Below are positions 7,715 to 15,645 of a stretch of 57,414 nt of DNA, piece by piece; position 1 is the first letter of the stretch; each line of letters starts with the position of its first letter. The notes beneath the pieces are model-generated. The model made no database searches and had not been told where the DNA came from. It saw nothing but the letters and a program-made list of their open reading frames with translations. Position numbers and translations under genes: made by a program. Where the stretch lies: IMG/VR virus record IMGVR_UViG_3300037041_002697, positions 1 to 57,414 of that record; one strand, written 5' to 3'. Origin of the DNA: a virus.

Positions 7715-9439
7715 ATGCAAAAAATCGGTGGATTAATTTTAATTTTAGTTGAACTGGCATTTAGTCAAATTACAATTGATTTTAATATAGTGAAACCAAT
7801 TCCATATCGTAATCTTAATGGCTTTGGGCATTCTGGATTTTACTACGAACAAACTACAGCTTATAAGGAATTTCATCGCCTGCTAAAATTAGCAGAACAC
7901 CAGGGTAACTATCCAGCAAAATATTTACGGTTATTAAATATTTTTTCATACCGCGAAAATACCGATGGCAGCCTGATGGATTATGCCGAAAAAATGGGTG
8001 GTCGACCTTATGATGAGGAGCGTTATCCAGGGGATCATTTTAATTTCGGAAAGGTTTTTCAGGTACTTGATGAACTTAATAATAATACCAAATTAAAATT
8101 ATTAATTGAATATAGCTTTATGCCAGTCTGTCTGGCTGCGGAACAGTATGTTGGAAATTTTGGTGAGGCTATTTGTTCGCCACCAAAATCGTATGATATT
8201 TGGGAGAATATTATCTTCCGAACGCATTCGGAATTGATCGCCAGATATGGTGCAAGTACGATTAATTCCTGGCGGTTTGGCGTTTGGAATGAACCAAATT
8301 TTAGTGTTTTTTGGAAATTCAATGAGTGGGGCTACGATGGCTTTATTCGACTATACGATATTGGTAATGATGCCATGCGAAACGTTCCTGGTGCACTGCC
8401 GATTACTGGCGGGCCGGATAATACGGCGGTCATGATCTATTCTAAACAATTTGTCAATCACACGAAATCGGGGGTTAATTATGCCACCAATAATATCGGC
8501 AGTCAAACCGATGCTTTCACCTGTCATCAATATTCAACTAATCCTCGTGATGTTCTAAAAGACATGTGGCAAATGTGCAAAGACGTGATTGAAGTTTATG
8601 GCACTCAGCACCAGGAAAAACAAGTCTGGATTACGGAAACTGCTCCAACTGGCGAAATGTGGTCGCAACCGTATGTACAAAATGAATATGCAGCCTGCTG
8701 GTGGTTGTCACTGTTAGACATTGCTTACGAAACCGCCGACTTGCAAGGTGAATTTTGGCTGCCAAAAATGATATTATTTCACGGTGATCTTAGGCAATTT
8801 GAATACCGTTCAATCGGCATCTTGAATGCTGATAACAATTCAACTCAGGTTTTGAAGACCCCTCTTTTCAACCTTTGGGAAATGATGACCTATCTATCCC
8901 CCACCCGCTTGCAAGTTCAGGGGTGTAATTACCCCAGTCAAATGACAGATGTCAATTATACGGCTGGAATAACGCCAGATCAAGTGCGGGCTATTGCTAC
9001 TAAATCGAATGCGGGAATACAAATCCTGTTATACCACTTTGACGCCAGCAATCGGCTGGTTTACAACAAAATGGATGACGGTAGTAATCCTGCTCAATCA
9101 TACGGAAATTATAAAACCGGTCGGGGCAGCTATACCACCCAATATTTTATTTCGGGTATTCCTTTTTCGCAAATTCGCATTCGGCATTTCGTGATCGATG
9201 AAACGCGGTCAAATGTATTCGCGTATCGGTACAAATACAACCTTACCGGTAATTTTGCCGTACTTGACGAACATGACGACCTGGAACAGACGGCGGAATT
9301 TCAGCAAAATATTTATCACACCGGCACCTTCCGCGAGACGGTTACCTTGCAGGAAAATTCAATTCTATTAGTCTTAATTGACGCTGTTGGAGATTCTTAC
9401 AAAATGGAAAAAATTAACAATTTGAGGTTAATAAAATGA
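7715..9439 (+). CDS. Exported glycoside hydrolase, family 39-like (clan GH-A)
   Basis: This 574-residue protein has an N-terminal hydrophobic leader ending AFS|QIT, giving Gln at +1. A TIM barrel follows. The acid/base motif VWNEPN places Glu193, and WITET places the nucleophile Glu308, about 115 residues apart as in GH39 beta-xylosidases and alpha-L-iduronidases. GFGHSGFY near residue 36 and TCHQYSTNP near 279 add to the match. The C-terminal 130 residues look like the accessory beta-sandwich. GH39 retains configuration and cleaves xylosides, iduronides or exopolysaccharides; the substrate is unknown. It overlaps the next gene by ATGA. Probable role: digesting host capsule, biofilm or released glycans. 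Confidence 0.8.
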   Translation: MQKIGGLILILVELAFSQITIDFNIVKPIPYRNLNGFGHSGFYYEQTTAYKEFHRLLKLAEHQGNYPAKYLRLLNIFSYRENTDGSLMDYAEKMGGRPYDEERYPGDHFNFGKVFQVLDELNNNTKLKLLIEYSFMPVCLAAEQYVGNFGEAICSPPKSYDIWENIIFRTHSELIARYGASTINSWRFGVWNEPNFSVFWKFNEWGYDGFIRLYDIGNDAMRNVPGALPITGGPDNTAVMIYSKQFVNHTKSGVNYATNNIGSQTDAFTCHQYSTNPRDVLKDMWQMCKDVIEVYGTQHQEKQVWITETAPTGEMWSQPYVQNEYAACWWLSLLDIAYETADLQGEFWLPKMILFHGDLRQFEYRSIGILNADNNSTQVLKTPLFNLWEMMTYLSPTRLQVQGCNYPSQMTDVNYTAGITPDQVRAIATKSNAGIQILLYHFDASNRLVYNKMDDGSNPAQSYGNYKTGRGSYTTQYFISGIPFSQIRIRHFVIDETRSNVFAYRYKYNLTGNFAVLDEHDDLEQTAEFQQNIYHTGTFRETVTLQENSILLVLIDAVGDSYKMEKINNLRLIK

Positions 9440-9918
9440 AGAAATTTAACATGATGTTATTACTTCTGATGGTAATTTTACTAAGCCTGCCAATTCAGGC
9501 TAAGGATTTTAAAATTGCCTGGACACATCCAACTATGGCCATTATTGATAGTTTTCAAGTCCAGTGGGGAGTGCATTCCTATTTGAACCCGAAGGTTAAT
9601 ATTACCTTTGACCAGGTTGTTCCGACCTTTGACACCCTATTTACTGCCATCATTCCTGACGGCGAAATAACCACTAACGGCGGGTATCAAGTCTGGTTCC
9701 GGGTGATTGCTTTTGCCAGTGGGCTAGCAGCGATTTCCGACACTTTAACTTATACGGAATATCTTCGGGCAGATATGGAGCGTGATCCTACAAAATCCGA
9801 AGTCACTTCCCGTGATCATGCCCTTTTTCAGGATCGCTTTCAAGCAATTTATCAACGCCCGGCCTTGAATTTTATATTCCCCAAGAGGCGAATCCCGGAC
9901 GTACAGCCACAATTTTAA
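9436..9918 (+). CDS. Exported fibronectin type III-like protein
   Basis: The 160-residue product starts within the last four bases of the glycosidase gene (ATGA), so the two are translationally coupled. A strong signal peptide (MKKFNMMLLLLMVILLSLPIQA) precedes about 85 residues that look like one FnIII module: FKIAWTHP at the start, SFQVQWG in the middle and YQVWFRVIAF near the end. The C-terminal 50 residues are charged and end with Pro/Arg-rich sequence. FnIII modules are common next to secreted carbohydrate-active enzymes. A partner or anchoring role for the glycosidase is an inference from position. Confidence 0.6.
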   Translation: MKKFNMMLLLLMVILLSLPIQAKDFKIAWTHPTMAIIDSFQVQWGVHSYLNPKVNITFDQVVPTFDTLFTAIIPDGEITTNGGYQVWFRVIAFASGLAAISDTLTYTEYLRADMERDPTKSEVTSRDHALFQDRFQAIYQRPALNFIFPKRRIPDVQPQF

Positions 9919-9930
9919 CAGAAAGTTATT

Positions 9931-10425
9931 ATGGCATTATACAGCATTTTAACCGATATATTTTACACAATCGGACAAATTTTAACGCAACTTAACGAAA
10001 GTGAGACTAATATGAATATGTTAATTGGTGAAGAAAAAACGCTTAATTTAGTAATAAATGGTGATACAATCAGGCAGTGTGAAGTGAATTTGAGTTACCC
10101 GGCGAACCTGATAGATATTATTTTGCCAACTCAGGGAGCAACCGGATTTACGAATTTTACAGCAGGAAAAGTGACCGGACAAACTGGCAAATATTTCTTT
10201 TTAGGTTCCTTTGCGTCGGGTGGATTTCAAACCTTCCTGAATACTTTATTCGCAACGGCGAAAATTAAAGCGCTGGCGGCGGGAACGGGTGCAATTGTAA
10301 TCACACTGGGAAAACTGCGTGACAACGGCCTGGCGGATTTTTCTAACATTGAACTGGTCAATCCTGATGGAACGATCACTATTCCCGCGCCTGTGGTGTA
10401 TCGAATTACGCTAACAATTACTTAA
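9931..10425 (+). CDS. Cohesin-like beta-sandwich protein
   Basis: A 164-residue protein and the last gene before the late terminator. Residues about 30-155 follow the pattern of bacterial cohesin-type modules: GEEKTLNLVINGD, then a CEVNLSYPANLIDI strand, GKYFFLGSFASGGF, ATAKIKALAAGTGAIVI, and a final strand pair. Cohesins bind dockerins or act as carbohydrate-associated scaffolds. No signal peptide is visible; the N-terminus (MALYSILTDIFYTIGQ) is amphipathic. I saw no dockerin repeat in the window. The fold is inferred from strand pattern only. Confidence 0.5.
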   Translation: MALYSILTDIFYTIGQILTQLNESETNMNMLIGEEKTLNLVINGDTIRQCEVNLSYPANLIDIILPTQGATGFTNFTAGKVTGQTGKYFFLGSFASGGFQTFLNTLFATAKIKALAAGTGAIVITLGKLRDNGLADFSNIELVNPDGTITIPAPVVYRITLTIT

Positions 10426-10462
10426 GATCAAAATTTCCCTTTCCATTTCCCTTCTAAAATAG

Positions 10463-10518
10463 CCGTCTGCTTGACAGGTGAGGAATTTCCGAAATCAGGC
10501 AGGCGGTTTGTTTTCTTT
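10463..10518 (+). terminator. Strong Rho-independent terminator of the structural operon
   Basis: Arms ccgtctgcttga (10463-10474) and tcaggcaggcgg (10495-10506) pair over 12 positions with two G-U pairs, followed by tttgttttcttt. It lies 37 bases after the cohesin-like gene and closes the rightward structural transcript that crosses the contig joint. Confidence 0.85.
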
Positions 10519-10559
10519 ATTACGAATTGATTACAAATTTGTCAAATCCAGAAAGTCAA

Positions 10560-10575
10560 TGGAATAAAATTTGCT
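10560..10575 (+). promoter_or_regulatory. Candidate sigma54 promoter of the replication operon
   Basis: TGGAATAAAATTTGCT has GG-N10-GC spacing as in the -24/-12 consensus TGGCAC-N5-TTGCW, and an A/T-rich core. It lies between the late terminator and the primase-like gene, where a promoter is needed. One of a family of similar intergenic sites in this genome. Confidence 0.6.
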
Positions 10576-10626
10576 TATAGGAATTTTACCCACTAAAACG
10601 AAAAATTTATAAAAAGGAGAATAATT

Positions 10627-11211
10627 ATGAAAAGTTTAGAAGAACTGCATGTACAATTTTTAGCCGTTTCGGGTGGAATTCGGGTTTTGATGTTAGTTCA
10701 TAGATCAAAAGACGGTGGAAGTAATAATAAGCGCCAGCGTGATGTTAAAAAAGCTATTACCCAAAATTCAGAAGAATTTTTCAAGACTATTCGAGATATG
10801 CAAAATACAATGAAGAATGATTCACGTCAATTAAGAATTTATGCTGCCTGTAATTCTCGTGATATTAACAAAGCTATTAACTTATTTAAACACCGTCAAT
10901 TGGATTTAGAAAGTCAAAATAAACTTGATCAATGGAATTTTTATACTGATATTGACAACCGTTTTATTTCCTGCTTAATGAATCCTGGCTGCCGATTGGA
11001 ACGAAATTTTTTATTTGATATTGATACAAATGAAATCTCTGTTTTTCTGGCAAAGAAAAAATTATTACAAGAGTATATTATAACACATTATAAAACTCCA
11101 AATGGCTCACATATTATTACCAAACCTTTCAACTATGTTAAATTCCTGAAAGAAGATCAGGATTTAATTAAAAGCTTGCACACCGATGGACAACTGTTAA
11201 TTGATTTTTAA
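10627..11211 (+). CDS. Putative archaeo-eukaryotic primase-like (AEP/PrimPol core) protein
   Basis: The first gene of the replication operon encodes 194 residues. NFLFDID places two acidic residues at 131 and 133 after a hydrophobic strand, PNGSHIIT places His172 in an s-x-H context, and LLIDF at the C-terminus gives a third Asp at 193. This D-x-D / s-x-H / hh-D order is the metal and nucleotide site of the AEP superfamily. The protein is short, so only the catalytic core would be present. Two genes downstream is an AAA+ helicase, the usual primase partner. Ribosome site aaggag. The match is by motif only; an unrelated fold cannot be excluded. Confidence 0.45.
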   Translation: MKSLEELHVQFLAVSGGIRVLMLVHRSKDGGSNNKRQRDVKKAITQNSEEFFKTIRDMQNTMKNDSRQLRIYAACNSRDINKAINLFKHRQLDLESQNKLDQWNFYTDIDNRFISCLMNPGCRLERNFLFDIDTNEISVFLAKKKLLQEYIITHYKTPNGSHIITKPFNYVKFLKEDQDLIKSLHTDGQLLIDF

Positions 11212-11250
11212 GAATTTGCTACTTTAACTTTCAACTTTGGAGAACACAGT

Positions 11251-11514
11251 ATGAACCTGAATTTTAGCCACGATCATTTTGTCACTGAATCAGCCAAATT
11301 CAAACGTTGCCAGTACAATGCCCTTTGTTTTTCCTGTAATTTGGTGGTGCATGATATGAGTTACGCCAGTGCTCCGCTTTGTAATTTTTGTTTCCTGCAA
11401 ATGATCAAGCAAAATTTCCCCGAACGAACTGCCGTGATTGAACACTTTGAAGCATTAATTGGTGATCCGAAATATAATGTAATTAAAAATTTAATCTCAG
11501 GAGAACAACTATGA
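11251..11514 (+). CDS. Small zinc-finger-like protein
   Basis: The 87-residue product has a Cys-x8-Cys-x2-Cys cluster (KRCQYNALCFSCN) and a second pair (CNFC) about 17 residues later, the arrangement of a small treble-clef or zinc ribbon. It overlaps the methyltransferase start by four bases (ATGA), so the two are co-translated. The function may be DNA or protein binding; no specific family is recognised. Confidence 0.55.
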   Translation: MNLNFSHDHFVTESAKFKRCQYNALCFSCNLVVHDMSYASAPLCNFCFLQMIKQNFPERTAVIEHFEALIGDPKYNVIKNLISGEQL

Positions 11515-12311
11515 AAAATGAAATCTGGCTGGGGGATTGCCTTGAATTGATGAAAAATATTTCTGATAAGTCAATTGATTGTATCTTGTGCGACCTTCCT
11601 TATAATACGACGGCATGCCACTGGGATAAGCTTATTCCGTTTGAACCGTTATGGGCACAGTACAAGCGAATTATAAAAGATAATGGTGCGATTGTTCTTT
11701 TCGGTTCGCAGCCGTTTACTTCAATGTTGATTATGAGTAATTTGAAGATGTTTAAATACGAATGGATTTGGGATAGAGAGATACCAAGCGGTCATTTAAA
11801 TGTTAAAATTATGCCATTAAAATATCACGAAAACATATTGGTATTTAGTAATAGAACACACATTTTTAATAGACAATTTACACCAAAAGATAAAGCAAAT
11901 CAAAGACCTAATAAATATAAATGTTTAGCAGAAAGAGATAGTAAAAGAGGTGTGATTATAAACGAAAAAGAAGTCTTTGGTGTTCATAATATTGCATACG
12001 CAAAAGATAATAATGATACAATGTGTAATCCAAAGTCTATAATTTCATTTTCAAACAGCAAATTAAATAGACAACACCCCACTCAAAAACCAGTTGCCTT
12101 ATGTGAATACCTAATAAAAACCTACACCAATGAGGGTGATTTGGTACTTGATAATTGCGCCGGTAGTGGCACGACTGGAGTTGCCTGCCTCAATACCAAT
12201 CGTCAATTTATTCTTATCGAAAAAGAAGAAAATTATTTCAACATCATTAAAACCAGGATCGCCAAACGTCAAGAGGAGCTTGCTAATGTCTCGCATCAAA
12301 CAAATGACTGA
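11511..12311 (+). CDS. DNA methyltransferase (beta-type, adenine-N6 or cytosine-N4)
   Basis: A 266-residue protein with catalytic motif DLPYNTTACHWD at residues 28-39 and the AdoMet motif NCAGSGTTG near 214, preceded by HPTQKP. The order catalytic motif, target recognition region, AdoMet motif defines the beta class. No restriction enzyme is adjacent, so it probably protects phage DNA or modifies regulation. The middle (about 11770-12070) is clearly richer in A/T than the flanks and reads like a different codon style, suggesting the recognition domain was exchanged. It overlaps the helicase gene by 26 bases. Confidence 0.85.
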   Translation: MKNEIWLGDCLELMKNISDKSIDCILCDLPYNTTACHWDKLIPFEPLWAQYKRIIKDNGAIVLFGSQPFTSMLIMSNLKMFKYEWIWDREIPSGHLNVKIMPLKYHENILVFSNRTHIFNRQFTPKDKANQRPNKYKCLAERDSKRGVIINEKEVFGVHNIAYAKDNNDTMCNPKSIISFSNSKLNRQHPTQKPVALCEYLIKTYTNEGDLVLDNCAGSGTTGVACLNTNRQFILIEKEENYFNIIKTRIAKRQEELANVSHQTND

Positions 12312-13848
12312 CCCTTTAATTCCGAAAATATTACAGCCTGATTTCCCCCATATTCGTGAAGAAATTACCCGCTTGCTATCAGCCGAAGGCAATATAGAGC
12401 GGAGAAGGAATCAAGCTGCTGCATATATTTTAGACCAACTCGAAAAAATGGGCTATTTTGTACACTCCGAGGCTCACAAAACATATTACTTTGAAAAACA
12501 AAGTAACCAGTTGATTGATTTACATTCTGACCTCTGGCAGGCTTATTTAGCGAGTTTTTGCGGTCGGAATGAAGAGAGTAAGGAATTTAAGTACTTTGAA
12601 AATGCTTGCAGGGATAAAGCGCTGTTTTCAGACAAAGTGGAAGTATACACCATGTCGCACTGGGACGGCCAGAAGCTATATATTTCGACTTTTAACGGTC
12701 GGGTTCTGATTTTAGATGGCCAAAGTGTGTCTATTACAAACAACGGAATGCCCTTTTTATTCGTGGATGGATTCGCTTCGCCGGTAGACTTCCCAAATTT
12801 CGCTCCGCAAGGCTGGGAGCGTTTCATAAACCATGAAGGAAACATCCGCGAACTTTCCGAAACGGTCAACTGGTCGTCAAATTCGGAACTAAATTCAATC
12901 GGCTTCCAGACCCTTTTGTATTTGCTTTTTTTCTCAGATCTTTGCAAAGAAAAACCGATCATTCTCTTTCGTGGCATCAAAGGCAGCGGGAAAACCATGC
13001 TGATTCGGATGCTCCTGAAATTCTTATTCGGGAAAAATTCGGAAGTGACTGGCATTACAACGGAAGAGGCTTTCCACTTGCAAGCCAGCAATCAACCGAT
13101 TTTGGTCATTGATAATTTGGATCGAAATGTCACCTGGCTTAAAGATTTACTAGCTACAATTTCAACAGGAATTAAGAATTTTAGACGGCGGTTATACAGC
13201 CACGACTTGATTACCATGAATTACAATTCCTGGATTTTTATTACCTCCCGCTCCCCTTTAACATTAGAACGGGATGACTTGCTTGACAGGTTAGTAATAT
13301 TTGACCTGGATCGCATTCCCGATGATAAACGAATCAGACAGTCCTATTTTATTAACAACATCGCCGCCGAAAGGCAGAACTTCTGGATTGAAATCGTCCA
13401 CCGTTTAAACATCTTGGTGGCCTATTTTCGATCACATGAAATTCCGAAAACCAGTATATTTCGGGTGGCTGACTTTGGCGCGGCTGGAGCGGCAATTAAC
13501 GCCTGCTTCGGAAGTCTTCCCGAATGGTATCAATTTCTGCGAATGCAACAAGATAAGCAGAAGCAAATGTTAATCGGAATTTCAACGGTTTATGATATTT
13601 TACTAAAAACATTTAACGAAAAAAATGAAGTTCTAAACCGAAAAATTACCCTTCCCGAATTATTCGGGCACGCTTTTGGCATTGCATTTGCTTTACAAAT
13701 GAAAGACTTCCCAAGAACTTTGAAACAATTTACAACTGAATTTTTTGCCGTGTATAAACATTTTGCCGAATTCAGAATTCAGTTGGAATCCGACAAAATT
13801 TATTATGTTACTATCACGAAGGAGGAACCCATCAAAGAAGCCGAATAA
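12286..13848 (+). CDS. AAA+ replicative helicase / primase-helicase C-terminal-like ATPase
   Basis: The frame is open from 12130, but ATG 12286 follows gaggag with good spacing and overlaps the methyltransferase end, giving 520 residues. FRGIKGSGKT (about 228-237) is a Walker A, PILVIDNLD (about 270-278) a Walker B, and ITSRS then DRLVIF provide sensor and arginine-finger candidates. This resembles the superfamily 3-like helicase half of phage primase-helicases; the N-terminal 200 residues may be a degenerate primase-linked domain. With the AEP-like protein upstream it probably forms the replisome core. Confidence 0.7.
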   Translation: MSRIKQMTDPLIPKILQPDFPHIREEITRLLSAEGNIERRRNQAAAYILDQLEKMGYFVHSEAHKTYYFEKQSNQLIDLHSDLWQAYLASFCGRNEESKEFKYFENACRDKALFSDKVEVYTMSHWDGQKLYISTFNGRVLILDGQSVSITNNGMPFLFVDGFASPVDFPNFAPQGWERFINHEGNIRELSETVNWSSNSELNSIGFQTLLYLLFFSDLCKEKPIILFRGIKGSGKTMLIRMLLKFLFGKNSEVTGITTEEAFHLQASNQPILVIDNLDRNVTWLKDLLATISTGIKNFRRRLYSHDLITMNYNSWIFITSRSPLTLERDDLLDRLVIFDLDRIPDDKRIRQSYFINNIAAERQNFWIEIVHRLNILVAYFRSHEIPKTSIFRVADFGAAGAAINACFGSLPEWYQFLRMQQDKQKQMLIGISTVYDILLKTFNEKNEVLNRKITLPELFGHAFGIAFALQMKDFPRTLKQFTTEFFAVYKHFAEFRIQLESDKIYYVTITKEEPIKEAE

Positions 13849-13937
13849 TCTCAATAATTCATAACTAACTATTAAATATTTAATCATTTCTTATTAATTA
13901 ATTTCATTTTACTAATTTAAATTAGGAGTTTATTGTT

Positions 13938-14825
13938 ATGTCAACCGAATTAAAAGAAAAAAGGTATTCAAATCCTGCACTTGGTTTCCTTCCTGAAAAC
14001 TGGGTTGAAATTGAAGCTGGTTGGAACAATCAAGTAGCACTTTGCAGCCTTCGGCCTGGAGTCGCTGATTTTGGTGAAAAATATGGCAAGTCGATTGGAA
14101 TTTATATTGACCTGTCTTTTATCAACCCAGACGTTTCCGAAGTTCCCGCGTCAAAAATACCCTTCTTTTCAATCGCACGTGGTGAAAACATGTCGAAATT
14201 TTTGCTGAATGAGGCTGGGAAAACTTTGACCTTTACCGATCAAGCGGTGGTTTCTCCGTCCTGTAATTTTTCAGCAAAGTTATATCCCCTGCTCGAAATG
14301 GCCGCAACTCGTTTGGGAAAATTGGATTTTCTTAAATCAGCTTTACGGACTGGAAATTTCGGCCTGATTCAATTCAAAGCCATGATTGAAACATCCACGC
14401 AAGTCGATGAAAAAACCGGCAAAAAGAAAACTTACATTGACAAAAAAGATGGCAAAGAAAAGGATTCGTATGTTATTGGAATCAAGGAAATTATGGAATT
14501 TGTCACTCCCATGAATATGCCTGGAATGCCGATGTCAACTCCACAGGCTCCTGCTATGCAGCCAATGCCAAACGTTCCACCGATGAACACAATGCCTCAA
14601 GCGCCTGTCAATACTGGATCGCCAAAGGAAAAAACCTTATTGGCCAATTTCCTTAAATCTCAGAGCAAGGCCTCCCCATTGAATGAACTGGAAGGTAAAA
14701 TGTTAATCCTGTCAAACCTGGCCACGTTATTATCGCAAGGTGCTGATGTGAATATCATTACCTCAGCCCTAAACGGTCAACGGCCGGATGTGTGTGTTAT
14801 TTCCAATGGTGTAATCACTTTCTAA
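13938..14825 (+). CDS. Hypothetical replication-associated protein with Pro/Met-rich linker
   Basis: The 295-residue product has an alpha/beta N-terminal domain (1-185) with a Lys/Asp-rich stretch (EKTGKKKTYIDKKDGKEK), a low-complexity linker of repeated PMNMPGMP/PAMQPMP type (about 190-235), and a C-terminal helical domain. An N-terminal core followed by a flexible linker is common for single-strand DNA-binding proteins, and the place after a helicase and before the origin fits, but no OB-fold signature is clear. It is closed by its own terminator, suggesting high expression. Confidence 0.5.
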   Translation: MSTELKEKRYSNPALGFLPENWVEIEAGWNNQVALCSLRPGVADFGEKYGKSIGIYIDLSFINPDVSEVPASKIPFFSIARGENMSKFLLNEAGKTLTFTDQAVVSPSCNFSAKLYPLLEMAATRLGKLDFLKSALRTGNFGLIQFKAMIETSTQVDEKTGKKKTYIDKKDGKEKDSYVIGIKEIMEFVTPMNMPGMPMSTPQAPAMQPMPNVPPMNTMPQAPVNTGSPKEKTLLANFLKSQSKASPLNELEGKMLILSNLATLLSQGADVNIITSALNGQRPDVCVISNGVITF

Positions 14826-14857
14826 ATTTTTTCAATCAGTTGTTAGGTCACTAAACG

Positions 14858-14896
14858 AAACCCGCTTGGAGCGTCAAACCTTCGGGCGGGTTTTTT
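14858..14896 (+). terminator. Rho-independent terminator
   Basis: aaacccgc (14858-14865) pairs with gcgggttt (14886-14893) around a 20-base loop, with a T run to 14896. It separates the helicase operon from the origin region. Confidence 0.8.
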
Positions 14897-14937
14897 ATTC
14901 AGATGCCGAATTTAAAGCAGTTTTTAAGTTCAGTTTT

Positions 14938-15000
14938 TAAGAAAAAAAAGAGAGAAAAACTATTAAATATATTATTAAATATAATATTAAATATAATATT
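14938..15000. other. A/T-rich tandem stretch (candidate DNA unwinding element)
   Basis: After a purine run there are repeated attaaatata-type units (aaatatattattaaatataatattaaat pattern) with almost no G/C for more than 45 bases. It lies 60 bases left of four iterons, the usual layout of an iteron origin. Confidence 0.5.
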
Positions 15001-15012
15001 CCCTGCCGAAAT

Positions 15013-15040
15013 TTGGCATTTAACTATATAATTTTATTAT
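15013..15040 (+). promoter_or_regulatory. Candidate sigma70 promoter of the initiator gene
   Basis: TTGGCA (15013) and TATTAT (15035) are separated by 16 bases. The predicted start falls just before the iterons, so initiator binding there could repress its own gene. Both boxes are imperfect. Confidence 0.35.
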
Positions 15041-15059
15041 AACTTACAAGGACACTTTG

Positions 15060-15147
15060 CCTTGTACTTTCGTTCAAGGTACCTTGCACTTTCGGACAAG
15101 GTACCTTGCACTTCTGTTCAAACCACCTTGTACTTTCGTTCAAGGTT
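15060..15147. repeat. Four contiguous 22-bp iterons (candidate replication origin)
   Basis: Copies at 15060, 15082, 15104 and 15126 share CCTTG(T/C)ACTTTCG(T/G)(T/A)CAAGG; the third is the most diverged at its right end. Each unit contains an inverted CCTTG..CAAGG. The repeats are joined head to tail without spacers, 40-60 bases from a winged-helix gene and a DnaC-like gene. This is typical of an initiator-binding array. Spacers are absent, so this is not a CRISPR. Confidence 0.75.
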
Positions 15148-15185
15148 CTAAGTCTTTAAAAATCAAATAAATGAAAGGTTTTTTA

Positions 15186-15644
15186 ATGGAAAAGGATTTA
15201 AACTATTATTCAATAATTCCCGGTAAAGTTATGTCCAGTGAAAAGTTGACTGACAAGGCAAAGTTAGTATTTGGAGTTATTACTGCCTTGAGTAATAAAT
15301 ACGGTTATTGCAACGCCAAAAATCAATATTTAGCCGATGTATTTAAAATAACACCCACCTGGATTAGCAAAATTCTGGCACAATTAAAAAAAGAAAAGTG
15401 TGTTAAAATTATTTACGTTGCAAAGGAACGGCGAATATATCCGATAATGGATGCCTTTGGTGGAGTGATGTCAACAGAAAAGCGGGAAGGTAAACCAGCA
15501 ACGCCGGCAAAATCTTACAAACCCATTAAAAACCCAAATGTCCCAATTGATGCTGGAGCAGCCCGATTAGTTAAACAAATGGAAGAAAAAATGCGTCAAT
15601 CAATGTCAATGCCGATTACACCAATAACAACGGAGATCAATTAA
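15186..15644 (+). CDS. Winged-helix replication initiator-like protein
   Basis: ATG 15186 is preceded by aaagg at the right distance; an in-frame ATG at 15171 has no ribosome site, so the protein is taken as 152 residues. Residues about 10-80 form a winged helix: LTDKAKLVFGVITAL, NQYLADVFKITPTWISKILAQL as the recognition unit, then a beta wing (KIIYVAKERRIYP). The C-terminal half is Pro/Lys-rich and ends in a short amphipathic helix. This is the pattern of phage replication initiators of the DnaD/RepA-N kind; the adjacent iterons and helicase loader support it. Confidence 0.65.
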   Translation: MEKDLNYYSIIPGKVMSSEKLTDKAKLVFGVITALSNKYGYCNAKNQYLADVFKITPTWISKILAQLKKEKCVKIIYVAKERRIYPIMDAFGGVMSTEKREGKPATPAKSYKPIKNPNVPIDAGAARLVKQMEEKMRQSMSMPITPITTEIN

Positions 15645-15645
15645 A

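Noticed and set aside
10527-10575. Bacteroidetes-type promoter (TTTG, TAnnTTTG) before the primase-like gene
   Set aside because: Spacing is off by several bases (TA-N3-TTTG and a long spacer), while the sigma54-like fit is exact and recurs elsewhere.
15060-15147. Repeat array considered as a CRISPR
   Set aside because: Units are contiguous with no spacers, have internal inversions and lie beside replication genes.
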